Below, piece by piece: positions 1 to 8,951 of a stretch of 64,000 nucleotides of DNA. This DNA is from Bacteroidaceae bacterium (lineage in GTDB: Bacteria; Bacteroidota; Bacteroidia; Bacteroidales; Bacteroidaceae). Numbering within the stretch: position 1 is the first letter of the stretch; each line of letters starts with the position of its first letter. Location of the stretch: positions 1-64,000 of the forward strand of contig JAFSRW010000065.1 of NCBI GenBank assembly GCA_017445925.1, written 5' to 3'. Both the position numbers and the translations under genes were made by a program. The notes under the pieces are model-generated. The model made no database searches. It was not told the DNA's origin and saw only the letters and a program-made list of their open reading frames with translations.

Positions 1-62
1 GATTCAAGATTCAGGTTTCAGGTTCCAAGATTCAGGATTCAAGATTCAAGATTCAGGATTCA
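1..62. repeat. Heptamer tandem repeat inside ABC-F coding sequence
   Basis: Alternating ttcaaga and ttcagga units with a 7-bp period and minor slips. They run from the window start to base 62 and are read in frame in the partial ABC-F gene. The period does not match the codon length, so each 21 bp returns to frame. Confidence 0.85.
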
Positions 63-320
63 GGTGATGCTGAGGTGCAGAAGGCGAAGCCGAGGGTGGA
101 ACAGAAACGTAAACTTTCCTTTAAGGAGAAGCAGGAATTTGCACAGTTAGAGCAGGACATAGAACGCTTGGAGGCAGAAAAGGCTCAGATAGAATCAGCC
201 CTCAGCAGTGGCACCATCAGCGTTGAACAGATTACAGAGATGAGCAAACGTCTTCCCCGCCTTGTGGAAGAACTGGACGAGAAATCTATGCGCTGGCTGG
301 AACTCAGCGAACTGGCGTAA
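1..320 (+). CDS. ABC-F ATPase, C-terminal fragment
   Basis: The 3' end of a gene that begins before the window. The frame is open from base 3, giving about 105 visible residues. The charged helical tail (KEKQEFAQLEQDIERLEAEK, then a second helix) has the heptad pattern of the C-terminal coiled coil of Uup/ABC-F ATPases, soluble ATPases that act at the ribosome E site or in DNA transposition control. The ATPase domains are outside the window, so the call rests on this tail alone. Bases 1-62, just upstream, are a 7-bp tandem repeat (ttcaaga/ttcagga) translated in frame as part of the linker between the ATPase core and the coiled coil. A GTG at 75 could be taken for a start, but the open frame runs through it. 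Confidence 0.7.
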   Translation, partial: FKIQVSGSKIQDSRFKIQDSGDAEVQKAKPRVEQKRKLSFKEKQEFAQLEQDIERLEAEKAQIESALSSGTISVEQITEMSKRLPRLVEELDEKSMRWLELSELA

Positions 321-326
321 TGAGGC

Positions 327-1202
327 TTATTCCATAATCTTGCAGAAGAATCCCAGTTTGTATAACTTGAAGAGCAGAAGGGAGGGGTTGCTTCCTAACA
401 GATTCTTCTTTAACCGAGGACTGCTTATATTAAAGAGCCAAGTGGCAAAACCTTTTAGATGACATTTCTTTATGAACAGCGCAATGGCGGATATATTGAT
501 TCGCCGTTGTATTTTTTCATCCAACCTTGAGAGTGTGAACAAGGATGTTTTGATTTTGCGGAGATAAGCAGGCGTTGGCTCCAATCCTGTATGGATGAGT
601 TTGTTGTCGATGTGCAGGACGGGAATCTTACGGTCTTTAAGTGCTAAGCCGAACAGCGTATCTTCGTGTCCGTAGTCGCAGATCTCATTACAGAAACGAA
701 TCTGCATGAACAAATCCCGCAATATCATGAAATTAAAGGTGGAGAACTGTGCATAGGGTTTCCTTCTTCTTAGCTTGAGAGGTTTTTTCCGTTCGGCAAG
801 AACCTCGTACTTATAGCGGAGGGCTTTATCGGGGGAAGGGCACGTGTCAAAATTACCTGTTCCACCACAGATTACCTGCCTGCCATCAGTCTCCTTAAGG
901 TAAGAGGCTATGAAATCCTTGCTGCGCACCTGTGCATCACTATCAATGAAAAGAATCCATTCGCCCTTAGCCATCTCGGCCAACAGGTTGCGTATCTTGG
1001 CACGACCCAAATTCATTTTAGCCTGCCAGAAACGGCATTGGGGTAGTTTAGCTATTGTAGCATTGTTTTCACGGACAGATGCTGCTGTACTTCCGTCATC
1101 GGCCACAATAATTTCGGCATCCTGAGGAAGTTGTTCCAAGAGATCATGCACCAGTTGAGTACAGTCTTGGTTAAAGGTAGGAATTAAAATTGATAGTTTC
1201 AT
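327..1202 (-). CDS. Family 2 glycosyltransferase
   Basis: A 291-residue GT-A fold glycosyltransferase that transfers a sugar from a nucleotide donor, probably into a cell-surface glycan. The N-terminus has the family signature LSILIPTFNQ, followed by ADDGS and FIDSDAQ, the DxD-like metal and nucleotide-sugar site. No transmembrane anchor is evident, so it probably acts on the cytoplasmic face of the inner membrane. An upstream in-frame ATG (1229) was rejected because the promoter element TATCTTTG lies at 1207-1214 on this strand, only four bases before the ATG at 1202. The mRNA is therefore probably leaderless and starts at 1202. The gene is convergent with the ABC-F tail and divergent from rarA. 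The sugar and acceptor cannot be inferred. Confidence 0.85.
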   Translation of the reverse strand: MKLSILIPTFNQDCTQLVHDLLEQLPQDAEIIVADDGSTAASVRENNATIAKLPQCRFWQAKMNLGRAKIRNLLAEMAKGEWILFIDSDAQVRSKDFIASYLKETDGRQVICGGTGNFDTCPSPDKALRYKYEVLAERKKPLKLRRRKPYAQFSTFNFMILRDLFMQIRFCNEICDYGHEDTLFGLALKDRKIPVLHIDNKLIHTGLEPTPAYLRKIKTSLFTLSRLDEKIQRRINISAIALFIKKCHLKGFATWLFNISSPRLKKNLLGSNPSLLLFKLYKLGFFCKIME

Positions 1203-1206
1203 GTGG

Positions 1207-1214
1207 CAAAGATA
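1207..1214 (-). promoter_or_regulatory. -7 promoter element for the GT2 gene
   Basis: TATCTTTG on the minus strand, followed by four bases and the ATG at 1202. It matches the Bacteroidota -7 consensus TAnnTTTG and implies a leaderless transcript. Confidence 0.65.
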
Positions 1215-1220
1215 AGAAAG

Positions 1221-1241
1221 ATAATTCATAATTCATAATTC
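1221..1241. repeat. Three-copy heptamer (ataattc)
   Basis: Exactly three copies of ataattc in the divergent spacer between the GT2 gene and rarA. A short example of the 7-bp-period repeats seen throughout the window. Confidence 0.7.
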
Positions 1242-1281
1242 ATATTTTATACTTGAAAAGTGAAAAATGAAAAAAAAACTG

Positions 1282-1289
1282 TATCTTTG
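1282..1289 (+). promoter_or_regulatory. -7 promoter element for rarA
   Basis: TATCTTTG, eight bases before the rarA ATG. Leader of a few bases at most. Confidence 0.65.
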
Positions 1290-1297
1290 CAGTCGTT

Positions 1298-2572
1298 ATG
1301 CCACCATTAGCAGAAAGAATGCGTCCGCTTACGCTCGACGATTATGTTGGGCAGCAACATCTGGTTGGTCCGGGTGCTGTGCTTCGTCGTATGATTGAGG
1401 GTGGGCGATTGAGCAGTTTTATCTTGTGGGGCCCTCCTGGAGTAGGAAAGACTACGCTGGCTACCATCATAGCCCACCAGTTACAGACACCCTTCTACAC
1501 ACTCAGCGCTGTAACCAGCGGAGTGAAGGATGTGCGTGATGTAATTGATAAGGCTAAGGGAAACAGATTCTTCAATACGGCAACTCCCATCCTTTTCATT
1601 GATGAAATTCACAGGTTCAGCAAGTCGCAGCAAGACTCGTTGCTGGGAGCTGTGGAGCAGGGAGTGGTAACCCTGATAGGTGCCACTACGGAGAATCCGT
1701 CGTTCGAGGTAATCAGACCGCTTCTGAGCCGTTGTCAGGTTTATACCCTAAAGCCTTTGGAGCAGGATGATTTGATGGCTTTAGTCAAGCGGGTCACCGA
1801 ACAGGATGCCATCCTGAAGCAAAAACCTTTCGAGCTGCAGGAAACATCTGCCTTGATGCGATACAGCGGAGGAGATGCCCGTAAGTTGCTGAATATTCTG
1901 GAGCTTCTTTATGAAGGGGCAGAGAAGGAAGATAAGGTCTTGGTGACCGACCGGATTGTGGCAGAACGTCTGCAGCAGAATCCTTTGGCATACGACAAGG
2001 ATGGCGAGATGCACTACGATATCATTTCGGCCTTCATTAAGAGTATCAGGGGTAGCGACCCCGATGCCGCTATCTATTGGCTGGCCCGTATGATAGAGGG
2101 CGGGGAAGATCCTGCCTTCATAGCCCGCAGATTGGTGATTAGTGCCAGCGAAGATATCGGACTTGCCAATCCCAATGCCCTCCTTCTTGCCAATGCGGCC
2201 TTTGATGCCGTTATGAAGATTGGTTGGCCTGAGGGTCGGATTCCGTTGGCTGAGGCAACCATTTATCTGGCAACAAGCCCTAAGAGTAATTCGGCATATA
2301 TGGCCATCAACGATGCTATGCAGAAGGTAGAGCAGACGGGTAACCAGCCTGTTCCTTTGCATTTGCGTAATGCTCCGACCAAACTGATGCAACAGTTGGG
2401 CTATAGCGATGGCTATAAATATGCTCACGATTATGAGGGCCATTTTGTAGAACAGCAATTTTTGCCAGATGACTTACAAGACCTGCGTCTATGGCATGCC
2501 CAGCAGAATCCATCCGAAGATAAACTGTTACAGCGTATGATTCAGTGCTGGGGGGAGAGGTATAAGAGTTGA
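1298..2572 (+). CDS. rarA: Replication-associated recombination protein A (RarA/MgsA)
   Basis: A 424-residue AAA+ ATPase of the RarA/MgsA/WRNIP1 family, which acts on stalled replication forks and gaps. Visible motifs: Walker A GPPGVGKT at residues 45-52, Walker B LFIDEIH at about 99-105, and sensor 1 (IGATTENPSF) at about 128-137. The C-terminal half matches the tetramerisation and collar part of the family, and the length is normal. The promoter lies immediately upstream. The TGA stop falls within an AGTTGA that belongs to the composite repeat described at 2566-2733, so the repeat supplies the end of the gene. Confidence 0.95.
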   Translation: MPPLAERMRPLTLDDYVGQQHLVGPGAVLRRMIEGGRLSSFILWGPPGVGKTTLATIIAHQLQTPFYTLSAVTSGVKDVRDVIDKAKGNRFFNTATPILFIDEIHRFSKSQQDSLLGAVEQGVVTLIGATTENPSFEVIRPLLSRCQVYTLKPLEQDDLMALVKRVTEQDAILKQKPFELQETSALMRYSGGDARKLLNILELLYEGAEKEDKVLVTDRIVAERLQQNPLAYDKDGEMHYDIISAFIKSIRGSDPDAAIYWLARMIEGGEDPAFIARRLVISASEDIGLANPNALLLANAAFDAVMKIGWPEGRIPLAEATIYLATSPKSNSAYMAINDAMQKVEQTGNQPVPLHLRNAPTKLMQQLGYSDGYKYAHDYEGHFVEQQFLPDDLQDLRLWHAQQNPSEDKLLQRMIQCWGERYKS

Positions 2573-2733
2573 GAGTCAGCCTCACCCCTAACCCCTCCCC
2601 ATGAGGGTGGGGGACCAACAATTGATTAAATAAATGGGTAAATGGTAAATGGGTAAATGGTAAATGGGTAAATGGTAAATGGGTAAGTGGTAAATGGGTA
2701 AATGGTAAATGGGTAAATGATTAAATGGTAAAT
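2566..2733. repeat. Composite repeat: CCCCTAACCCC hairpin plus gggtaaat/ggtaaat run
   Basis: Ordered mosaic. It begins with an AGTTGA element containing the rarA stop. A C-rich/G-rich hairpin follows (CCTCACCCCTAACCCCTCCC paired with a G run near 2606-2613), then alternating gggtaaat and ggtaaat units from about 2632 to 2733. The same order recurs at 16425-16508. It fills the rarA-purT spacer. Confidence 0.8.
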
Positions 2734-2744
2734 AATATTATATT

Positions 2745-3911
2745 ATGGTAAAGAAAATTCTTCTATTGGGTTCCGGTGAATTGGGAAAGGAATTCGTGAT
2801 TGCCTGCAAGCGTAAGGGACAATACGTAGTGGCTTGTGACAAGTATGATAACGCACCTGCTATGCAAGTTGCAGATGAGCGTAGGGTGTTCAGTATGCTG
2901 GATGGTGATGCTCTCCAGAAAGTAGTGGAGGAAGTGAAACCGGACATTATTGTTCCGGAGATTGAGGCCATCCGTACAGAAAAACTCTATGAGTTTGAGA
3001 AAGCCGGCATTCATGTAGTTCCCAGCGCAAAAGCCGTGAACTATACAATGAACCGTAAAGCTATACGCGAGTTAGCTCATACCGAGTTGGGACTGAAGAC
3101 GGCGAATTATCTGTATGCCAGCACATTTGAAGAATTAAAGGAGGCAGCAAATAAGATCGGCTTCCCCTGTATCATTAAGCCCCTGATGAGTAGTAGCGGT
3201 CATGGGCAGAGCAAGGTTGATGATGCAAGCGAATTGGAAAAAGCATGGGAGAATGCCTGCGGTGGCAGTCGTGGCGATATTATGGAGGTGATAGTGGAGC
3301 AGTTTATCCCTTTCGACTATGAGATTACCCTTCTGACAGTAACCCAGAAGAATGGTCCTACACTATTCTGTGCTCCTGTTGGTCATGTACAGAAAGGCGG
3401 TGATTATCGCGAGAGCTTCCAGCCTCGTGCTATGAAGCCGGAACATTTAAAGGCTGCACAGCAGATGGCTGGTAAGGTGACAGCTGCTTTGACGGGAGCC
3501 GGCATCTGGGGTGTGGAGTTCTTTGTAAGCGAGAAAGAAGGTGTTATCTTTAGCGAACTGAGTCCTCGTCCACACGATACAGGAATGGTTACTTTGGCAG
3601 GAACACAGAACCTGAGCGAGTTCGAGTTGCATTGTCGCGCTGTCCTGGGATTGCCCATACCGGAGATTACACAGGAACGTCAGGGTGCATCGGCTGTTAT
3701 TCTCTCCTCCGTAGAGACAAAGGCTCCTCAGTACGACGGAATGGAAGATGTTTGTGCGGCTCAGCGTACTTATCTGCGTATCTTCGGTAAGCCGGAGGCA
3801 CATGTAGGACGAAGAATGGGCGTAGTAGTATGCTGGGATAGTTTATCCGCTTCTCAGGATGCCTTGCGCGATAAGTGCAAAGCGTTGGCAGCAAAGGTAA
3901 CCGTAAGCTAA
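2745..3911 (+). CDS. purT: Formate-dependent phosphoribosylglycinamide formyltransferase (PurT)
   Basis: A 388-residue ATP-grasp enzyme that makes formyl-GAR from GAR, formate and ATP in purine synthesis in the cytoplasm. The N-terminal Rossmann-like domain has [10 protein letters not shown] at residues 7-16 and PEIEAI at 71-76, a family signature. The ATP-grasp domain includes [12 protein letters not shown] at 145-156 and the ligand-binding [11 protein letters not shown]. Length is typical. The start at 2745 follows directly after the composite repeat, and no promoter element was seen in that repetitive spacer. The stop overlaps the stop of the small convergent gene at 3908 by four bases. 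Confidence 0.95.
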   Translation: MVKKILLLGSGELGKEFVIACKRKGQYVVACDKYDNAPAMQVADERRVFSMLDGDALQKVVEEVKPDIIVPEIEAIRTEKLYEFEKAGIHVVPSAKAVNYTMNRKAIRELAHTELGLKTANYLYASTFEELKEAANKIGFPCIIKPLMSSSGHGQSKVDDASELEKAWENACGGSRGDIMEVIVEQFIPFDYEITLLTVTQKNGPTLFCAPVGHVQKGGDYRESFQPRAMKPEHLKAAQQMAGKVTAALTGAGIWGVEFFVSEKEGVIFSELSPRPHDTGMVTLAGTQNLSEFELHCRAVLGLPIPEITQERQGASAVILSSVETKAPQYDGMEDVCAAQRTYLRIFGKPEAHVGRRMGVVVCWDSLSASQDALRDKCKALAAKVTVS

Positions 3912-4117
3912 AGTCTGGAACTGAACAACTTAACAATATCCTGCAGTTCCTCATCCGAAAGGGTGGGGAACTTTTCTTTCATTAATTCCTTTAATACAGT
4001 TACAGCTTTAGCTTTCATTTGTTGCTTACCCATCTTTATACCGCTTGCTATTGGCGTAGAGGGGAGCAGGGCTCTGTTGAAATTTCCGTCGCTCATAGAT
4101 TCTGCTATAATTTCCAT
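3908..4117 (-). CDS. Small conserved-looking protein of unknown function
   Basis: About 69 residues, charged and probably helical ([19 protein letters not shown]), with no signal peptide and no recognised domain. The longer frame back to 4201 was rejected because TATCTTTG lies at 4120-4127 on this strand, only two bases before the ATG at 4117. Given usual spacing, transcription may even begin inside that ATG, so the in-frame ATG at 4096 ([11 protein letters not shown]) is an equally good start, giving 62 residues. It is convergent with purT and overlaps its stop by four bases. I do not recognise a family, and it could be the surviving end of a larger decayed gene. Confidence 0.5.
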   Translation of the reverse strand: MEIIAESMSDGNFNRALLPSTPIASGIKMGKQQMKAKAVTVLKELMKEKFPTLSDEELQDIVKLFSSRL

Positions 4118-4334
4118 TGCAAAGATACTACATATTCTTTGAAAAGTCCAAATTAATTTTTCCTTTCCTTTACTTATCGTAATATAACGTGAGTTCGACA
4201 AATATAATTGTCTATATTTTAGGCTGAAAGCCGAGGTTTTTTCTTCTGGTTAGGTTGAAATCTCGAAAGAGATTGATGGGGTGTCTGGGTGCTTTTATCT
4301 GGATGCTAGCATACAAGGAAAAACAGAGAATAAA

Positions 4335-4380
4335 GTTTACTGTTTACTGTTTACTGTTTACTGTTTACTGTTTACAGTTT
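4335..4380. repeat. Heptamer tandem repeat (tttactg)
   Basis: About six consecutive copies of tttactg with a strict 7-bp period, in intergenic DNA. Confidence 0.85.
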
Positions 4381-4485
4381 CAGGTTTTGATGCTACGCAT
4401 CGAGCCTGCTACGCCATGGCAAAGCCCAAACAAGCTTGGTCTCTGCGCATGGCTTAAACGCAGCCTTCAGGTTATGTGGTTCTCT

Positions 4486-4514
4486 CTTACATCATACATC
4501 TTACATCATACATC
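4486..4514. repeat. Heptamer tandem repeat (tacatca/tacatct)
   Basis: Four alternating heptamers with a 7-bp period, intergenic. Confidence 0.75.
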
Positions 4515-4602
4515 TTTAGTGTTTTTGGGGTTTTTGTAAAAAATCTGTGAGATCTGTGAGATTTCTTGCAGCTTGCCGCATAGGAGATTTATACAAATAA
4601 TT

Positions 4603-4625
4603 GCACTTTTTAATAGGAAAAGTGC
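4603..4625. promoter_or_regulatory. Inverted repeat upstream of the lipoprotein-island promoter
   Basis: GCACTTTT and AAAAGTGC separated by seven bases, ending about 20 bp before the -7 element at 4646, i.e. over the expected -33 region. It could be an operator; no T tract follows it as a terminator would need. Confidence 0.4.
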
Positions 4626-4645
4626 TTCGAATGCGAAAAAATGTT

Positions 4646-4653
4646 TATCTTTG
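4646..4653 (+). promoter_or_regulatory. -7 promoter element for the lipoprotein island
   Basis: TATCTTTG about 77 bp before the ATG at 4730. This leaves a leader of about 70 nt, longer than for most promoters in the window. Confidence 0.6.
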
Positions 4654-4729
4654 CACTCGAGATATGAGGCTGGTTGTACACCCGACTCTTAAAGCGGGCT
4701 CAGTACTTTTACCATAAAAAACTACTATT

Positions 4730-5539
4730 ATGAAAATACTTTTTCAATGGTCGATGACCGCAGCCTTGATTTGCGGCGCAAGTGTATTCACGGCATGTTC
4801 GAGCAATGACGACAACCCCATCAAACCTGACGAACCTGCTGCTGAGGCGGTGCACCTCACTCAGCAATATAGCGTCAGCACCCTCGCCAACGGCGATACC
4901 ATGGCGATCTCCATCATGGACTATATCTGGGAGGACGGCCTGCTGCGCACTACTCACAGCTACCTTAACATGCCCACCTATCACAGCGTCTCTGAAAGTG
5001 ACTATTTCTACGTCTATGACGACGACGGCAACTGCATCGAGGAGCACTACGTCTCCGACAACCGACACCATGACTATTACCTCACCTACGAGGGCGGCCT
5101 CATGACCAGTGGCATCGAGATGTCCAACGACGAAATCATCGGGAAGGTCACCATCACTGGCCACACCGCTGACGGACAAATCCAGGCCATCACCTCGGAG
5201 AGATTGCTAACTGGCACCATCAGCAATTACGAGATTACCTGGGAGAACGGCGACATGACCGCTTACACAGTGTACGTCAACAGGCCCGGAGAGGAAGAGG
5301 AGATCCAGAACGTCACCATCGGATACGACGACTATCCCAACATCAGTACCGGCATGCCCTTGGCCAGTGACGTCTTCGACCCGCAGATGATTGCCAGCAC
5401 AGCCTCGGTACACAACTGGGACATCGGCGAGGAGAGATTCTACGCCAACGGCCGCGTGGTTAAGGCTATTAAAAAGAACACCGCCCTGACCGGTGTCATC
5501 TATTACACCTACAGCGACGGCACCACCGGAAAGGAATAG
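4730..5539 (+). CDS. Secreted lipoprotein with YD-type beta repeats
   Basis: 269 residues. The leader (LFQWSMTAALICGASVFTAC) ends in a lipobox with Cys23, and the acidic SSNDDNP that follows resembles a Bacteroidota lipoprotein surface-export signal. The mature part is rich in Tyr, Asp and Thr, with repeated short strands (YFYVYDDDGN, DYYLTYEGG, YEITWENGD). This is the look of the YD-like, DUF4595-type beta repeats also seen in the genes at 8952 and 10483; I assign the family only tentatively. It is first in the lipoprotein island and is probably transcribed from the promoter at 4646. No catalytic motif is visible, so binding or a structural role at the cell surface is likely. Confidence 0.75.
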   Translation: MKILFQWSMTAALICGASVFTACSSNDDNPIKPDEPAAEAVHLTQQYSVSTLANGDTMAISIMDYIWEDGLLRTTHSYLNMPTYHSVSESDYFYVYDDDGNCIEEHYVSDNRHHDYYLTYEGGLMTSGIEMSNDEIIGKVTITGHTADGQIQAITSERLLTGTISNYEITWENGDMTAYTVYVNRPGEEEEIQNVTIGYDDYPNISTGMPLASDVFDPQMIASTASVHNWDIGEERFYANGRVVKAIKKNTALTGVIYYTYSDGTTGKE

Positions 5540-5675
5540 CTGGAAAAATGCTGAAGACGGAATAACGATCTAAAATTATAAACAACAGGACTAAAAAAAT
5601 CCCTGTAACTAACTATATTTCAATGATGGCAAAGAACGATTAGCGATTATTAGTGGACAGCAATGATAAGATAAC

Positions 5676-7868
5676 ATGAACAGGTTCTTTCAATGGATGA
5701 TGGCCGCCATCCTGATCTGCGGCTCAATGGTATTTACGGCGTGTTCAATGGAAGACAATCCCGCAGGCGGGACTGGCGCATCGGGTATTGCCATGATTGT
5801 GAAGAACGGACAGATTGACTATTGGCGCCAGATAGAGACGGCGTTCCGCGATGCCTGTCAGGAGAAAGGCCTCGAGGCCTACTACTACGCCACGTCGGCA
5901 GAGACCGCCTACGAGGAGCAGCTGGCTGCCGTGGAAGAGCTGCGCAAGCTCGACTACAAACAACTGAAGGGCATCATCTTTGCGCCCAGCTACGGACTGA
6001 ACGGCGAGAGTGCCGAGGCCGAGGTGGCCGCTCTGGCCCAGGAGCGCGGCATACCCGTCATCATCCTCGACTCGCCCGTCGGTGCCACGAGTCCGCTGGC
6101 CTCATGCCCCTACTTCGGCACCGACAACACCGCTGCCGGTCAGGCGATGGCTGAGAAGGTGACAGCCGACAAGGTGGCTGTCTTCGCCACGACCAACAGT
6201 CCCGGCGTAGAACGTGCCGAGGCTTTCAAGGCCATGAAGCCCAATGCCGTCATCTATCAGGTAGGCGACAAGTGCAACGACGAGGTGCAGGCCGTGCTGG
6301 ATGAGTACGACACCTTTGTCTTCTGCAACGGCAACAGCCTCGTCGATGCCATCCCCATGCTCAAGGATGCCAGCAAGCAGGTCTATACGTTCGACATCTA
6401 CGGTGAATTCCTTGACGAGCTGATTGATTACAGCCCCATGCTCAAAGGCATCATGGCACAGAACACGTTCGAGATGGCCCGCAAGGCCGTGGAAGCCGTC
6501 GTCACCAATGCCAAGCAGGGTGAGATGATACCCACTTTCTACATGACGCGGAGTAATCTGTACGCCCCCATCGTGCAGCCCTTCCTCAAGTTCTACTACC
6601 AGGAGAGTTTCGAATTCTGCGACGGTCTTTACTATCTGTTGGACTATAGTGACAATACGGCGGCAGTTTTTGAGCCCGTAAACTATGGTAGATATACGGG
6701 CGACATCGTCGTGCCTGACACCGTGGAGATGGACGGTATCAAGTTTGCCGTGACCACCATCAACGATGGGGCATTCTCGCGTGCAAGGCTCACCTCGCTG
6801 AAACTCCCGAAGACGCTGAAGAAGATAGGCGACTGGGCCTTCCAACAAACCAGTGGGCTGAAGACCTTCAACATCCCGGAGACCGTGACCTCCATCGGTG
6901 AGAGTGCCTTCAGGGAATTACCCGACCTGACACGCATTCACATTCCTGCCAGCGTCGAAGTGATGGAAGATCACGCCATTGGTGGGTGCCCACTACTGGA
7001 AAGCATCACCATAGACGAGGGCAACACGCACTACGGCATCTATGACGGCGTGCTGATGGACAAGGCCCAGACACGTCTCATCGTGTATCCCGCCAAGTTG
7101 CCCGGCACCACATACACCGTACCGGCCACTGTGAAAACCCTCGACAAACTGGCCTTCCGAGAAGTCACAAACCTGAAGTCGGTGACGATTCCAGCCGCTG
7201 TGTCTAATCTCGAGTATGATATGTTTGAATATTCCTACTCACTGGAAGAAATCAACATCGACCCCGCAAATTCCAACTATTGCTCGGAGGACGGCGTGGT
7301 CTATAGCACTAAGAAGGACAGCCTCATCGTCTATCCCGACGGCAAGCCCGACAAGAGTTACACCCCGAACGCAGCAACCAAAGTAATCGAAGAATACGCA
7401 TTCGCCAATGCATCCCAGTTAGAGAAAGTGACCGTCCCCGAGGGTGTCACCACGATCAGCAATGCTGCATTTTTCCAATGCTACTCGCTGAAAGAAGTCA
7501 GTTTTCCTGAATCCGTCACATTGGTGGGACCTTCTCTTTTCGCCTATTGCGAGAAACTGGAGTCGGTAATCCTACCCCCGCATATCACTAAGATTCAGAT
7601 GGCTACGTTCTTCGACTGCAAGGCACTCCGCAGCATTACCATTCCTGCAGAGGTCACTTTCATCGACTTAGCGGCCTTCTACCTGTGTGACAGCTTGAAG
7701 GAAGTCACCTGTTTAGGCACGACACCGCCGACGGCAGACCCCTCTGTTTTCGTTACGTTACAGACTAATCAGATGACCCTCTACGTACCCGACGAGTCCG
7801 TAGATCTGTACAAGGCAACCCCCGTCTGGAAGGACTTCAACGTACAGCCAATCTCCGCGAAGCAATGA
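5676..7868 (+). CDS. Lipoprotein: periplasmic sugar-binding-like domain fused to BspA-type LRRs
   Basis: 730 residues. The leader ends at FTAC with Cys23, followed by SMEDNP. Residues about 38-315 resemble type 1 periplasmic sugar-binding domains (IVKNGQIDYWRQIETAFRDA, IPVIILDSPV, FGTDNTAAGQAMA, TFDIYGEFLDELI). They are clearly homologous to the same region of the gene at 14758. Residues about 345-720 are BspA/LRR_5 repeats (for example ITTINDGAF, KKIGDWAFQQTSGLKTFNIP, VTSIGESAF), a fold used by Bacteroidales and trichomonads for adhesion. The combination suggests a surface ligand-binding adhesin. No ABC or TonB partner lies next to it. A 136-bp spacer precedes it; its own promoter was not identified. 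Confidence 0.85.
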   Translation: MNRFFQWMMAAILICGSMVFTACSMEDNPAGGTGASGIAMIVKNGQIDYWRQIETAFRDACQEKGLEAYYYATSAETAYEEQLAAVEELRKLDYKQLKGIIFAPSYGLNGESAEAEVAALAQERGIPVIILDSPVGATSPLASCPYFGTDNTAAGQAMAEKVTADKVAVFATTNSPGVERAEAFKAMKPNAVIYQVGDKCNDEVQAVLDEYDTFVFCNGNSLVDAIPMLKDASKQVYTFDIYGEFLDELIDYSPMLKGIMAQNTFEMARKAVEAVVTNAKQGEMIPTFYMTRSNLYAPIVQPFLKFYYQESFEFCDGLYYLLDYSDNTAAVFEPVNYGRYTGDIVVPDTVEMDGIKFAVTTINDGAFSRARLTSLKLPKTLKKIGDWAFQQTSGLKTFNIPETVTSIGESAFRELPDLTRIHIPASVEVMEDHAIGGCPLLESITIDEGNTHYGIYDGVLMDKAQTRLIVYPAKLPGTTYTVPATVKTLDKLAFREVTNLKSVTIPAAVSNLEYDMFEYSYSLEEINIDPANSNYCSEDGVVYSTKKDSLIVYPDGKPDKSYTPNAATKVIEEYAFANASQLEKVTVPEGVTTISNAAFFQCYSLKEVSFPESVTLVGPSLFAYCEKLESVILPPHITKIQMATFFDCKALRSITIPAEVTFIDLAAFYLCDSLKEVTCLGTTPPTADPSVFVTLQTNQMTLYVPDESVDLYKATPVWKDFNVQPISAKQ

Positions 7869-7923
7869 ACCTTGCCCATCCCCGGTCTAAAGGGCGAGAG
7901 GAAATTTTAAAAGATTAAATAAG

Positions 7924-8910
7924 ATGAAAAAGATGATGACTTGGGTGATAGCCCTGGCCCTTATTGGTGGAGTAACATCGTGCACATCATGTACGTGGAA
8001 TAAGGATAATGTTCCATCGGTTGAGGTGTCGGAGTATATCCCCAAGGCACCAGACTATAACGACACGACCATGTGGGTGACTGCCGATGGCGATACTGAC
8101 GGTACGGGCGCAGATGTGTTCTATGTGGTATCAACGTGGGAGGACGACTGGACAACTGAGGACGGACGTATTTGCCACTATGCCGACGTGTGGAACCCGA
8201 AGCACCGTGCCCGCATGGCTGAGTTGGAACTGAACAAGATTGCTGCCTATATGTCGCCGGGCAACCGCTTCTTTGCGCCTTTCTATCGTCATACGACTAT
8301 ACAGACGTTTATGACGAACAGCGAAGACACCGTGTATCAGCGCACCCGTCTGTCGATAGGGGATGTGTGCAAGGCATTCGACCACTTTCAGGCCCAACGT
8401 GACCAAAGCCGTCCGCTCATCATTGCCGGCTTCAGCCAGGGCGGTCTGTCGGTAGTGGAACTGTTGAAGCATATCAGCGACACGACCTATAGTCAACTGG
8501 CAGCTGCTTACGTCTTAGGTTACAAGGTGACAAAGGACGACATAGAGGCGTGCAGCCACATTCGACCTGCTGAGGGTGAAACCGACACAGGCGTGACCAT
8601 CTGTTACAATACGGTGAAAGATGTGAAGTATGTGCTGCCCATCATTGCTGCCTCTGCTATCTGCATCAATCCCGTGAACTGGCGCACCGACGATACGCCA
8701 GCCACTCTTAAAGACACCATTACCATCACTGTCTCACCTGAACACCACGTGCTGGTGGCTACTAACTATTGCGCCTCAGAGTATCCGCCATTCCGTGGAT
8801 TCCTGAACGTGGGCGACATCCATAGTTGTGAGCCGTGGCTCTACAGCGAGTGCCTGCAAAAGAATATCGGGGTACGTGCCAAAGAGTGGCGTAAAAAGAG
8901 TGCATATTAG
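7924..8910 (+). CDS. Secreted DUF3089-type alpha/beta hydrolase
   Basis: 328 residues with a lipoprotein-like leader; Cys20 or Cys23 could be the lipidated residue (VTSCTSC). The nucleophile elbow GFSQGG places the catalytic Ser at residue 171. The flanking sequence (VFYVVSTWEDDW, a long helix before the elbow, AAYVLGYKVTKDD after it, and an Asp/His region towards LNVGDIHSCEPW) matches DUF3089 alpha/beta hydrolases, extracytoplasmic esterase or lipase-like enzymes of unknown substrate. The leader differs from its neighbours and lacks the AAILICG core, although it keeps the short MTWVIALALIGG hydrophobic block. The gene lies in line with the other island lipoproteins, 55 bp after the previous one. 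Confidence 0.8.
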   Translation: MKKMMTWVIALALIGGVTSCTSCTWNKDNVPSVEVSEYIPKAPDYNDTTMWVTADGDTDGTGADVFYVVSTWEDDWTTEDGRICHYADVWNPKHRARMAELELNKIAAYMSPGNRFFAPFYRHTTIQTFMTNSEDTVYQRTRLSIGDVCKAFDHFQAQRDQSRPLIIAGFSQGGLSVVELLKHISDTTYSQLAAAYVLGYKVTKDDIEACSHIRPAEGETDTGVTICYNTVKDVKYVLPIIAASAICINPVNWRTDDTPATLKDTITITVSPEHHVLVATNYCASEYPPFRGFLNVGDIHSCEPWLYSECLQKNIGVRAKEWRKKSAY

Positions 8911-8951
8911 TATCTTCGCAGCATAATAAAAAAAACTAAAACAAATGACTT

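Larger units (their letters stand above)
4118..4729. other. Intergenic stretch with repeats, a hairpin and a promoter
   Basis: No convincing gene; the small frame at 4255-4539 is repeat translated. It holds the divergent promoter of the small gene, a tttactg heptamer run (4335-4380), a tacatca/tacatct run (4486-4514), a 9-bp repeat (ctgtgagat, about 4540-4558), an inverted repeat (4603-4625) and a -7 element (4646-4653) serving the first island lipoprotein. Confidence 0.7.

Noticed and set aside
4255-4539. Plus-strand frame of 94 codons in the intergenic stretch
   Set aside because: It consists largely of translated tttactg and tacatca repeats.
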